Shown here piece by piece: positions 42,973 to 51,590 of a stretch of DNA of 64,000 bases (within the stretch, counting starts at the first letter, position 1; every line of letters begins with the position of its first letter). Both the position numbers and the translations under genes were made by a program. The notes beneath the pieces were generated by a model. That model made no database searches and was not told the DNA's origin. It was given only the letters and a program-made list of their open reading frames with translations. This DNA comes from Hyphomicrobiales bacterium (GTDB taxonomy: Bacteria > Pseudomonadota > Alphaproteobacteria > Rhizobiales > Rhizobiaceae), in the NCBI GenBank assembly GCA_900473685.1, contig UCNE01000010.1, positions 62,001 through 126,000 on the forward strand, in the 5' to 3' direction.

Positions 42973-44034
42973 TCACTGCTTGTAGATCAGCCAGTCCCGC
43001 CCGGGCTGCTGTTCGTGTTCGGCCCCGTGCACGACCGTCTGGTCGCCACCCTTGCCCTGCGCCCTGGCAAGCGCTTTTTCCGCCGTACCGACAAGATCGA
43101 AGGCATTGCCGGCGTCATCCGACATGCATATGCCGACCGAAAGCGTCACGCAGCCGAGATCACGCCCGGTTTTCGGGTGTTTGAAATGCGTGCTGCGCAA
43201 GGCCGAACGCAGCAGCGCCACGAGCCGCACCACTTCCCGCTCCTCGCCCGCGCCGACCAGAAACCCGAACCGGGTGCCGTCGAAACGGGCGACCAGTTCG
43301 CTTGCGGGAAACGCCTGCTGGATGATGCCGCCGATATGGCGGGCGAGCGGCTCGGCCAGGGCGGCGGCCTGCTCTCCCGACAGGCGGCGGCTGGTATCGG
43401 GTTCGGCAATGGCAATGCCGCAGGCAAGCGGCATGTCGGGATCGGCATAGACCTTGGCCAGAGCCTTGTTGAAGGCCCGGCGATTGGCGAGCCCGGTGAC
43501 CGCATCGGAAAATTTCCGCGCCTCGAAGTCGGCAAGGTCTTTCTGCACTCCGGCAATCACGGTGGATTGCGCGGTAACGCTCTGTTCCATTTCGGCATTG
43601 TGCGACACCTGCCGCTCGGTGGCCCGCTTCAGAGCCTGAATGGAGTTCTGCAGCGCCGTCTGGCTTTCGCCGCCGGAAACCACCAGCGCCTTGGTTGCCT
43701 CGCTGATCAGCCGCCCGTAATCATCGAGCTGGTCCTTTTCACGCGACAACAGGTTCATGAAGTTGCTCATCTCGTCGCGCACGATCGTCGTCGATCGCGC
43801 CAGCACGCTTGCCTCGTGATGATGCGGCAGATATTTGCGGCCAAGCTCGTCGAGCGCCGATTGCGACTTGTATTTGCCGAGCGCAATGAAGTCGCGCACC
43901 AGATCCGGATTGGCGCCACCATAGGCTTCGTAAACCAGCTCGTAATTCCGGGGAATGGCATCGATGCCCATCTGATGCATGGCGGTGGCGATGCGCAGGG
44001 CAAGGTCGGTCGGCATGGATTTCTTGTTGGCCAT
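42973..44034 (-). CDS. Degenerate GGDEF-domain protein (probably not a cyclase)
   Basis: A 353-residue cytoplasmic protein. A helical N-terminal region (about 1-185, with IATAMHQMGIDAIPRNYELVYEAY as two parts) leads into a GGDEF-fold domain that keeps DAVTGLANRRAFNKAL. The catalytic signature is lost: where active enzymes read ARIGGDEF this one reads ARFDGTRF, and the metal-binding DxD-type strand is replaced by GIAIAEPDTSRR. It should therefore be a c-di-GMP or GTP-binding regulator, or a scaffold, rather than a synthase. ATG at 44034 has GGAG 6 bases upstream; the longer frame to 44241 runs across the tsaC promoter region. Confidence 0.85.
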   Translation of the reverse strand: MANKKSMPTDLALRIATAMHQMGIDAIPRNYELVYEAYGGANPDLVRDFIALGKYKSQSALDELGRKYLPHHHEASVLARSTTIVRDEMSNFMNLLSREKDQLDDYGRLISEATKALVVSGGESQTALQNSIQALKRATERQVSHNAEMEQSVTAQSTVIAGVQKDLADFEARKFSDAVTGLANRRAFNKALAKVYADPDMPLACGIAIAEPDTSRRLSGEQAAALAEPLARHIGGIIQQAFPASELVARFDGTRFGFLVGAGEEREVVRLVALLRSALRSTHFKHPKTGRDLGCVTLSVGICMSDDAGNAFDLVGTAEKALARAQGKGGDQTVVHGAEHEQQPGRDWLIYKQ

Positions 44035-44258
44035 AAGGGCTCCGGCTGAGTGCAGGATCAGAGAGCTAGCATGCGCAACTTTCTCCGCCGCTAACCGGAC
44101 CTGTCGCATTTTAAGAAAGCTTAATTTCGCCTGTTGCGAAGCGGTACAGTTGGCACCTGCTTTCAAATGCGCTTGGCAATGTCCAGCTTCCCCCTGTAAA
44201 GGAAACGCCGGAGCGCCCGCCGGGTTTTCGAGGCGGCGCATTGACGTTTGGAAGCTTG

Positions 44259-45233
44259 ATGGCGCTGATCATAGACACACGGACCGAGCCGGAGCATGCC
44301 CTGGCGATGGCCTGCGAAACGCTCGGCGAAGGTTTGCCGGTGGCGATCCCGACCGAGACGGTCTACGGCCTGGCGGCCGACGCCACCAATCCCGATGCGA
44401 TCAGCCGCATCTATGAAATGAAGGGCCGCCCCCGCTTCAATCCGCTGATCTGCCATGTCGCCGATTTTGCCATGGCGGAAGCGCATGTGACCTTCGATCC
44501 CCTGTCGCGAAAGTTGGCCGAAGCCTTCTGGCCGGGACCGCTGACATTGATCCTGCCGCTAAAGCCGGACAGTGACGTGCACCCGCTTGCCTCGGCCGGT
44601 CTCGACACGCTCGGCATCCGCATGCCGGAAGGGTTTTCTCGCCAGGTGATCGCCCGTTTCGGCAGGCCGCTGGCAGCACCGAGCGCCAATACCTCAGGCA
44701 AGATCAGCCCGACCAGCGCAGCCCATGTCGAAGCCGATCTTGGCGGCAAGCTGGCGCTTATCCTTGACGCTGGCCCAGCCGAAATCGGGCTGGAATCAAC
44801 CATTATCAAGGTCGATGGCGGAGAAATCCGGCTGTTGCGTCCAGGCGGTCTGGATGTCGCCGATATCGAGGCGCTGACCGGCAAAACGGTATTGCGGCCG
44901 GAAACGGCGGGCGCTGCGATCGAAGCGCCGGGCATGCTGGCGTCGCATTATGCGCCGGGTGCTGCGGTGCGGCTGAATGCGACGGATGTCAGGGCCGGCG
45001 AGGCGCTGATCCGCTTCGGCGGCAAACCCTTGGTCGGCGAGGAAAACGCGGTTGTTATTCTCGATCTCAGCCCATCCGCCAATCTACGCGAAGCGGCTGC
45101 CAATCTGTTTGCCTTCATGAAACAGGCCGATGCGTCCGGCGCCAAAACCATTGCCTTTGGTGCAATCCCCAACGAGGGTCTTGGCGAGGCAATCCTCGAC
45201 CGGATCGAACGCGCTGCGGCCCCACGGGAATGA
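44259..45233 (+). CDS. tsaC: Threonylcarbamoyl-AMP synthase (Sua5/YwlC type)
   Basis: A 324-residue long-form enzyme making threonylcarbamoyl-AMP for the t6A37 modification of ANN-decoding tRNAs. The YrdC domain (about 1-200) has IPTETVYGLAADATN, KGRPRFNPLICHV, FWPGPLTLIL, GIRMP and APSANTSGKISPT, which form the nucleotide and threonine pocket. The C-terminal Sua5 domain (from about 230, beginning PGMLASHYAPGAAV) marks the Sua5 rather than short TsaC type. ATG at 44259 has GGAAG just upstream. It is followed 4 bases later by the oxidoreductase gene, so they are co-transcribed. Confidence 0.92.
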   Translation: MALIIDTRTEPEHALAMACETLGEGLPVAIPTETVYGLAADATNPDAISRIYEMKGRPRFNPLICHVADFAMAEAHVTFDPLSRKLAEAFWPGPLTLILPLKPDSDVHPLASAGLDTLGIRMPEGFSRQVIARFGRPLAAPSANTSGKISPTSAAHVEADLGGKLALILDAGPAEIGLESTIIKVDGGEIRLLRPGGLDVADIEALTGKTVLRPETAGAAIEAPGMLASHYAPGAAVRLNATDVRAGEALIRFGGKPLVGEENAVVILDLSPSANLREAAANLFAFMKQADASGAKTIAFGAIPNEGLGEAILDRIERAAAPRE

Positions 45234-45237
45234 CCCT

Positions 45238-46668
45238 ATGACCAACACCCTGCCCTCCACCGACCTGATCGCCCGTTTTACCGCCATCGTCGGCGCCGCC
45301 AATGCGCTGACGGATCAGGCTGACATTGCGCCTTATCTCGTCGAATCCCGCGGCCTCTACAAGGGCAATGCGCCGCTGGTGCTGCGGCCTGGCAGCGTCG
45401 AAGAGGTCTCGCAGATCCTCAAGCTTGCCAGCGAAACCGGCGTCGCGATCGTGCCGCAAGGCGGCAATACCGGCCATGTGGCGGGCCAGATCCCGCGCAC
45501 CGGCGCTGCCGATATCGTCCTGTCGTTGCAGCGGCTGAACCGCATTCGCGATATCGATCCCGTCGGCAATGTCATCGTTGCCGATGCCGGCTGCATTCTG
45601 GCCGATATCCAGAAGGCGGCGGAAGCGCATGACCGGCTGTTCCCGCTGTCTCTCGGCTCGGAAGGCTCCTGCCGGGTCGGCGGCAATCTCTCCACCAATG
45701 CCGGCGGCACCGCTGTGCTTGCCTACGGCAATATGCGGCAACTCTGCCTCGGCCTCGAAGTAGTTTTGCCGACCGGCGAGATCTGGGACGGTTTGCGGCG
45801 GCTGAAGAAGGACAATACCGGCTACGACCTGCGCGATCTGTTCATCGGTGCCGAAGGCACACTCGGGATCATCACCGGCGCGGTACTGAAGCTGTTTCCG
45901 CAACCGCGCGGCCATCAGGTCGCCTTTGCCGGTTTGAAAAGCGTTGGCGATGCGCTGGCCTTGTTCGACAAGGCCTCGAGCCTCTGCGGTCCGGCACTGA
46001 CCGGTTTTGAACTGATGCCGCGCCTCGGCGTCGAATTCACCGCAAAGCATATTCCCGGCGTCCGCGATCCGATGGAAACGGTTCATGCGTGGTACGCGCT
46101 GATCGATATCTCGACCTCGGATTCGGCTGAAAGCGCCGAGCGGATGATGCAGTCACTGCTCGAAGCGGAAATTTCCAGCGGCCTCATCGAGAATGCCGTG
46201 GTGGCGGCCAGCGAAGCCCAGCGCAAGAGCCTCTGGCATATGCGCGAAAGCATGTCGCCGGCGCAGAAGCCGGAGGGCGGGTCGATCAAGCACGACGTAT
46301 CGGTCCCGGTCTCCAGCATTCCGGCCTTCATGGCGGAGGCCGATGCGGCAGTGATGAAAGCCATTCCGGGCGCCCGTATCTGCTCGTTCGGCCACATGGG
46401 CGACGGCAATATCCACTACAACATCTCGCAGCCGGTCGGTGCCGACAAGGATCAGTTCATCGGCCGCTGGCGCGAGATGAACGCCATCGTTCACGGCATC
46501 GTCCTGAAATACAACGGTTCGATCTCGGCCGAGCACGGCATCGGCCAGCTGAAGCGTGATGAACTGGCAGAAGTTCGCTCGCCGATCGAGATCGACCTGA
46601 TGCAGCGGATCAAGCATGCTTTCGACCCCGCCGGGATCATGAACCCCGGCAAGGTTCTCAAAGCCTGA
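45238..46668 (+). CDS. FAD-linked 2-hydroxyacid dehydrogenase (D-2-hydroxyglutarate/D-lactate type)
   Basis: A 476-residue VAO/PCMH-family flavoenzyme. FAD-binding segments include VPQGGNTGHVAGQIP, SLGSEGSCRVGGNLSTNAGG and LFIGAEGTLGIITGAVLKL. The C-terminal cap contains the metal-site histidines (SFGHMGDGNIHYN) and the terminal signature SAEHGIGQLKRDEL and DPAGIMNPGKVL. The whole protein matches D-2-hydroxyglutarate dehydrogenase, D-lactate dehydrogenase and GlcD relatives; the exact hydroxyacid is not determined. ATG at 45238 follows ACGGGAA and lies 4 bases after tsaC. Confidence 0.88.
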   Translation: MTNTLPSTDLIARFTAIVGAANALTDQADIAPYLVESRGLYKGNAPLVLRPGSVEEVSQILKLASETGVAIVPQGGNTGHVAGQIPRTGAADIVLSLQRLNRIRDIDPVGNVIVADAGCILADIQKAAEAHDRLFPLSLGSEGSCRVGGNLSTNAGGTAVLAYGNMRQLCLGLEVVLPTGEIWDGLRRLKKDNTGYDLRDLFIGAEGTLGIITGAVLKLFPQPRGHQVAFAGLKSVGDALALFDKASSLCGPALTGFELMPRLGVEFTAKHIPGVRDPMETVHAWYALIDISTSDSAESAERMMQSLLEAEISSGLIENAVVAASEAQRKSLWHMRESMSPAQKPEGGSIKHDVSVPVSSIPAFMAEADAAVMKAIPGARICSFGHMGDGNIHYNISQPVGADKDQFIGRWREMNAIVHGIVLKYNGSISAEHGIGQLKRDELAEVRSPIEIDLMQRIKHAFDPAGIMNPGKVLKA

Positions 46669-46677
46669 GACCTGGGC

Positions 46678-49281
46678 CTAGAAGCCGCCGAGGCGCAGCT
46701 GTGACAGGCTGAACAGCGTGTCGGCACTGATGCCGCCACCGCCGCCCGACAGGATAATCTGCGCGCCGGAGACATCGACATTGTTCTCGACATCATAGAG
46801 AGCGGTGAAGCGCATAAGCAGCTTTTCCAGTTTCTCCGGATCCTGCAGATCCTTCACCTCGAGCACGCGATTGATATAGGCGTATTGGATGTCGACATTG
46901 GCGCTCGACATGGCTTCCGGGATGCTGAATGCCGTCCGGACGACCTGCATCAGCGCGCTGTCGGCCAGGAGATCGTAGGCGGTGTTGACGCCTGTTGCCT
47001 GGCGGCGGAAATAGAGTGCCAGGCGAACGCCTGCATTGTCCTCGCCCTTTTGTTGCTCAAGGGTCTGGTTGAGGTAAAGGTCCTCGGTTTCCAGCAGACC
47101 GCGTTTGGTCTGGATGCCAATATCCGGCCGTGCCACATTACCGTTCTTGTCAAAACTGTATGAAGAGACGAGCTCCTTGTAGACCGTCGTATTCGGCTCC
47201 TTGTTGATGAAACTGTTCGGGTCGCTGAAATCGGATTCGAACATCTTGCGGACATAGTCCGTCGTCACCGTTTCAGGATCGATCCCGGCGGACGCAAGGG
47301 CAAAGTCGACCAGGCGCCGGTTGGACAGGAAACTGTCGAGCGATTTGACCTTTGTGATTTCGGTGCTGTAATATTTCGCTTCCGCGGTCGCCTTGGTCTT
47401 TTCATCCTCCGTGGCGAAACGGCTCTTTTCGATGACATAGGATTTGGCGGTGTTAAGGATCTCGGATTCGGCCTGTGCCAGCATCGGAATGCCGGCCGAT
47501 CCGTCCGCATTGAAATTGAACGCCTTTGCCAGCTGAACATAACGGTCATCCTTGAGCGTGTAGACATAGCTCTTCGGATCGTTGAGATCGCTGGTCAGCA
47601 CCTTCTTGATCTTGCGCGCCGTATCGCCCTCGTTTTCGAGGCCGACCGCAGTGAGCGCCAGTTTCATGATCTTGTTGTCGGAGATCAGATCGTCGACATT
47701 GGAGACGACCTTCATCAGGCTCTTGAAGGAATTGATCAGGGTCTGGTCGGCAGCGTCGTCGGCGTCGTTGTAACGCACCATGTAATAATCGGACGTCAGC
47801 TTGGTCTGCGCCGCTGTCTGGGGCGTATCGCCGGCCGCCAGCGTACCATCCGTCTTGAAATTGAAAGCCGCTCTCAACTCCTTATAGTTGGCGTTGTACT
47901 CGCCTCCCTTGGTGTTGACGAAACTCGTCGGGTCGTTCGGATCGCTGGTCAGGATGCTTTCGAGCGTCGACACCGTCGCGCTGGACGGCAGGCCAAAGGC
48001 AGTGAGGATGTAGGAATAGAGCCGGCTGTCGCCCTTGATCTGCGCAACCGTGGTAATGGTTCCGATCGTGCTTTCATAATGGGACTTGTGAAGCATCGCG
48101 ACCGCTGTCGTCGCGCGCGGCGCCTTGTAGGCGTAAACCTCCATGGTCGCCTTGCGGCTGTCTGCGGCCTGCGCCGTTCCACCTGAAGGCACCGAGCCAT
48201 CCGCCGCGAAATCGTACATCAAGGCCAGATCCTTGAAGACGGCGAGCCGCGCAACCGTAGCCGTACTCTCCGACTGTTTCGCCTTCAAGTCGTTGGAATA
48301 GAAGTTTACGCCTTTCATGGTCGCAAGCGTTGCCTGGCGCTGGTCGATCTGCGCCTGGAACGCGGCCCGCTCCGCCTCGGTGAGACCGGGCTGCGCCATC
48401 TGCGTCTTCAGGCCGGCGATTTCGGCCGCGACGCCCGCATAGGCGTCGATATCGGCCGTCATTTGCGGGAACGCGTTGTTGATCGTGGTAATATTGTTCT
48501 GCAGGGTGGTTTTTTCCGCCTGCAGCGTCACCTTGTCTTCATCCGACGTCTCGGGCAGAGCCAACAGAGCATCGATCGCGGTTATGCGTGTCTGCGACAG
48601 GCCCCGGCTCGTCAGAGCCGAAAGCGCCTGAGTGGATGAAGTCCTGGTTGCCTCCGCGGCCGCCAAGCTGGGTGCAAAATTGGTATTGTAGTAGCTGTTC
48701 GGATCGTCGAGGTCGCTGACCAGCGCGCCGCGCACCTGTTCATAGTTGAAATATTTCTCGTCGATGCCGAACACCCGGAACGCATAGGATCGTAACCTGT
48801 CGTTCTGCAGGAACTGATCCACGTTGGTGATCGTGTCCATCATTGTGCCGTAGTAGCGCGTCTCCTCGGCCATCTTTGAATCGATGTTCGAGACGGACTG
48901 GTTATACAGACCGATCAGTGCGTCTTCCTGTGCATCACTTTGGATCACCTCGGTCGATTGGGAAAAGCTGAACGCCCGCGCAAAATTCTGATAGCGCTCG
49001 TCCGTCAGCATATTGGCGTAGCTTTTCTCGTCGCTGAGGTCGCTCTCCAGCACCTTTCGCATGAAGGCCTTGGCATAAGTCATATCTTCAAGACCATGCG
49101 CCTTCATGGCATAGGAATAGAGCCGGTAGTCTCCGAGGAACTCGTCGATCGAGGTGACGTTGCCGATATTCGCCTTGTAATACTCGGTTTCACGGGCGAC
49201 CAGCGTCTGTTGCGACGTGCGCTGGAGGCTCGTCTTCATATCGCGTACGAGGAGATTGTAGTCGATATATGTGGAAACCAT
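46678..49281 (-). CDS. DUF1217 repeat protein
   Basis: An 867-residue protein built from five full copies and one diverged C-terminal copy of a roughly 100-residue unit. The pattern is YY...I..V.S.D.FL...RL..YA..A.G(L/I)......V...L.SD..DP.SY, ending with AF.F...G. Examples are VTSIDEFLGDYRLYSYAMKA and VKSLDSFLSNRRLVDFALAS. DUF1217 proteins are common in Rhizobiales and one is encoded in flagellar clusters, but no flagellar gene is nearby here. There is no signal peptide or membrane helix. ATG at 49281 begins MVSTYIDYNLLVRDM; the 30 codons further out look non-coding. Function unknown. Confidence 0.82.
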   Translation of the reverse strand: MVSTYIDYNLLVRDMKTSLQRTSQQTLVARETEYYKANIGNVTSIDEFLGDYRLYSYAMKAHGLEDMTYAKAFMRKVLESDLSDEKSYANMLTDERYQNFARAFSFSQSTEVIQSDAQEDALIGLYNQSVSNIDSKMAEETRYYGTMMDTITNVDQFLQNDRLRSYAFRVFGIDEKYFNYEQVRGALVSDLDDPNSYYNTNFAPSLAAAEATRTSSTQALSALTSRGLSQTRITAIDALLALPETSDEDKVTLQAEKTTLQNNITTINNAFPQMTADIDAYAGVAAEIAGLKTQMAQPGLTEAERAAFQAQIDQRQATLATMKGVNFYSNDLKAKQSESTATVARLAVFKDLALMYDFAADGSVPSGGTAQAADSRKATMEVYAYKAPRATTAVAMLHKSHYESTIGTITTVAQIKGDSRLYSYILTAFGLPSSATVSTLESILTSDPNDPTSFVNTKGGEYNANYKELRAAFNFKTDGTLAAGDTPQTAAQTKLTSDYYMVRYNDADDAADQTLINSFKSLMKVVSNVDDLISDNKIMKLALTAVGLENEGDTARKIKKVLTSDLNDPKSYVYTLKDDRYVQLAKAFNFNADGSAGIPMLAQAESEILNTAKSYVIEKSRFATEDEKTKATAEAKYYSTEITKVKSLDSFLSNRRLVDFALASAGIDPETVTTDYVRKMFESDFSDPNSFINKEPNTTVYKELVSSYSFDKNGNVARPDIGIQTKRGLLETEDLYLNQTLEQQKGEDNAGVRLALYFRRQATGVNTAYDLLADSALMQVVRTAFSIPEAMSSANVDIQYAYINRVLEVKDLQDPEKLEKLLMRFTALYDVENNVDVSGAQIILSGGGGGISADTLFSLSQLRLGGF

Positions 49282-49630
49282 TGCCGCTCTGCCGATCGCC
49301 TGAAATTGCCCGGCGCTAGAGTGCCCGGAGGGACGCAATGCCGCGCAGTGCGGCCATAATCCGCACCACAATCGCTGGTCTGCCTTGTGCGTGGCTTTTC
49401 CTCAACCCGGCAGCTTGAGAACGAACAGCCGGCAAAATACCGCCGACTTTATTCAGATTTGAGAAACCCTACTGCGTTGGCCTTTGCTAACCATCAGGAA
49501 ATGCAAAGTTTTTTAACTGCGATTTTTAAGTGGTCTCAAACTCGCCCCACCTATCCTTGGCTTACAGAGGACGAAAAGTCCCGACGAGAAGACCGGGAAC
49601 CGGCTCTCAAGGAAAACAAGGGCGATTGAA

Positions 49631-50197
49631 ATGCTGAAGACACTTTCACAACCGGCTTGGGTTGAAACGACACTGCGAATGGACCCGAAACGCTTTCCCC
49701 AGCAGGCAAGCTACACCTTGCACGGACAGTCCAGCAATGTCACCATAAGCCTGGATGAGCGTGGAGCGGTGCTGCGCAAGGTGTTGCCGTCCAGCGGCTT
49801 GCCACTGTCGATCGCCCTGCCGGCTCGCGCCTTCAAAGGTGTTGCCGCCCGCGCCATAGACCACGGAGACGGAGAAGTGACCGTGACCCTAGAATTGCAT
49901 CATGACGACCCGGATCTCTGCATCCCGCTGCTGGTCGCCCACGATCTGGCCGACATTGCTGCCGATTGGCGCACATGGTCGGAAGCCTACCGGATCCCTA
50001 TGCTGATGGTTGAAGCCGACGGCGTCGCCCGCCCGCTGGAAGATCATCTCGGCGAAGTCCGCACCCGCGATATCAAGCCGCGCCGCCGCCACTCACTCTT
50101 TAACGACCGCCGCCCGCGCTTCCTGATGCGCCGCGCCACCGGTAGCCTGGGTGTCAACATGAAGATCGACGGCCGCGAGATCATCGCCCGCAACTGA
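49631..50197 (+). CDS. Conserved hypothetical protein (DUF6101-like)
   Basis: A 188-residue protein of a Rhizobiales-restricted type. The N-terminal half is beta-rich (ASYTLHGQSSNVTISLDERG then SIALPARAFKGVAARAI), and the C-terminal tail is strongly basic (RDIKPRRRHSLFNDRRPRFL). The basic tail could bind nucleic acid or anionic lipid, but this is a guess. ATG 49631 lies behind an AAGGGCGA stretch. A strong terminator follows the stop by 34 bases, so the gene is the end of its transcript. Confidence 0.65.
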   Translation: MLKTLSQPAWVETTLRMDPKRFPQQASYTLHGQSSNVTISLDERGAVLRKVLPSSGLPLSIALPARAFKGVAARAIDHGDGEVTVTLELHHDDPDLCIPLLVAHDLADIAADWRTWSEAYRIPMLMVEADGVARPLEDHLGEVRTRDIKPRRRHSLFNDRRPRFLMRRATGSLGVNMKIDGREIIARN

Positions 50198-50231
50198 TTT
50201 TCGACACAATCTCCACGCCTTCCTCCAGTGC

Positions 50232-50274
50232 AAAAGACCGGCTGTCCCTGCGGCCGGTCTTTTGTTTGTTTTTT
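50232..50274 (+). terminator. Intrinsic terminator of the DUF6101-like gene
   Basis: AAAAGACCGGC (50232-50242) pairs with GCCGGTCTTTT (50253-50263) over a 10-base loop, followed by GTTTGTTTTTT. Confidence 0.9.
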
Positions 50275-50366
50275 CAAAGCCTTACCGAGCCTTTGGAAAA
50301 CCTTGGAAACGCCTTTTTGATGCCACAGGCAGACAGCACATTGCCGGCACGAGAAGGAGACCAATC

Positions 50367-50459
50367 ATGCGTACATTCATCCTTGCGGCGATTGCCGCCT
50401 TTTCCGCCCGTTTTGCCAGAATGAAGAAGAACCGCGACAAGGAATTGAGCTGGGCCTGA
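50367..50459 (+). CDS. Putative 30-residue small protein
   Basis: ATG 50367 follows an excellent ribosome site (AAGGAGA, 6 bases upstream) and encodes 30 residues. A hydrophobic, alanine-rich segment (FILAAIAAFSARFA) is followed by a charged tail (MKKNRDKELSWA). It is flanked by a terminator before (50232-50274) and another after (50539-50566), so it would be its own small transcript. It could be a membrane-associated microprotein; its small size leaves open that the ribosome-site match is fortuitous. Confidence 0.5.
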   Translation: MRTFILAAIAAFSARFARMKKNRDKELSWA

Positions 50460-50538
50460 CCCGTCGATAGCCTGCCCCGCGCTGCAAAAGTGCGGCCCAG
50501 TGTCGGTTTATTGCGACGGTTTACTGCGGTTGACCTCT

Positions 50539-50566
50539 GCCCTCCGGCCATCCGGAGGGCTTTTTT
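50539..50566 (+). terminator. Intrinsic terminator after small gene
   Basis: A 9-bp stem (GCCCTCCGG with CCGGAGGGC), CCAT loop and six T, overlapping the last bases of the convergent ubiA gene. Confidence 0.88.
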
Positions 50567-51524
50567 ATGCCAACCGGACCAGCAGCGCCGCGCACAAGCC
50601 GGCAAACAGAATCAGGCCAACGATATTGTTGAACTTGAACAAAGCCAGGCACTGGGCGGCATCGTGGATATCGAGCACGAGAATCTGGTAAAACAGCAGA
50701 ACGGCTGCGATCAGCAGGCCGGCATAGGCCAGCAGCCCGGCACCTGCCAGCGCGAACGAAAAAAGCAAGAGCACGATCGTCAGCCCATAGAGGCCGAACA
50801 GCCACGGGCGCGGACGCTCGCCGAACCGCCGTGCGGTCGAGCGCACGCCGATCAACGCGTCATCCTCCCTGTCCTGATAGGCGTAGATCGTGTCGTAACC
50901 GATCGTCCAGGCGATGGCTGCGGCATACAGCACAATCGATGCCGGTCCGACCGTGCCGAACTCCGCCGACCAGCCCATGATCGCCCCCCAGGAAAAGGCA
51001 AGACCGAGAAAGAACTGCGGCCAGTCGGTAAACCGCTTGGCAAAGGGATAGACGGCGACGAAGATCAGCGAGAAGACGCCGAGGAAAATGGAAAAGCCGT
51101 TGAACTGCAACAGCACGATCAGACCGGCGAGTGCCTGCAGCACCATGAAGATCTTGGCCTGCAGCCGTGTCACACGGCCGGACGGCAATGGCCGCGAGCG
51201 GGTGCGCGCCACTTCCATGTCGATGTCGTGGTCGACAATATCGTTATAGGTGCAGCCGGCGCCGCGCATGGCAACAGCGCCGATGAAAAACAGAATCAGG
51301 TGCAGGACGAAGCGGCCGGGCGAGAAGGTACCGAGCACCGCCGCCGCATTGGCCGCCAGCGCTGCCGACCAGAAGCACGGCCACATCAGCAATTGCCAGC
51401 CGATCGGCCTGTCCCAGCGGGCAAGCTGCGCATAGGGCCAGAGCGGCCTTGGCAGCACGCGATAAACCCAGTTGTTGGACGGCGCATCGTGGACGCGCCC
51501 GGAATCGGCAGGACGAGTGTTCAT
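50565..51524 (-). CDS. ubiA: 4-hydroxybenzoate polyprenyltransferase
   Basis: UbiA joins the polyprenyl chain to 4-hydroxybenzoate in the inner membrane, the first committed step of ubiquinone synthesis. The 319-residue protein has about eight membrane helices and both Asp-rich motifs that bind Mg-diphosphate: AGCTYNDIVDHDID and the second, YAYQDREDD. The N-terminal YAQLARWDRPIGWQLLMWPC is typical for proteobacterial UbiA. ATG at 51524 is well placed. It is apparently monocistronic, converging on the small gene described above. Confidence 0.94.
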   Translation of the reverse strand: MNTRPADSGRVHDAPSNNWVYRVLPRPLWPYAQLARWDRPIGWQLLMWPCFWSAALAANAAAVLGTFSPGRFVLHLILFFIGAVAMRGAGCTYNDIVDHDIDMEVARTRSRPLPSGRVTRLQAKIFMVLQALAGLIVLLQFNGFSIFLGVFSLIFVAVYPFAKRFTDWPQFFLGLAFSWGAIMGWSAEFGTVGPASIVLYAAAIAWTIGYDTIYAYQDREDDALIGVRSTARRFGERPRPWLFGLYGLTIVLLLFSFALAGAGLLAYAGLLIAAVLLFYQILVLDIHDAAQCLALFKFNNIVGLILFAGLCAALLVRLA

Positions 51525-51590
51525 GCCGATTGTTTGCAGCGCAAGCGGTCCGCGGTCAAGCCGACAGACCGCCGCATGGCAGGCGGACGG

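Noticed and set aside
44151-44167. TGGCAC followed by TTCA upstream of tsaC, resembling a sigma-54 promoter.
   Set aside because: The -12 element does not have the required GC (TTCA instead of TTGC), and a housekeeping tRNA-modification gene is an unlikely sigma-54 target.
49387-49629. An 80-codon plus-strand reading frame just before the DUF6101-like gene.
   Set aside because: No ribosome site, mixed codon usage, no recognisable domain, and it spans the likely promoter region of the next gene.
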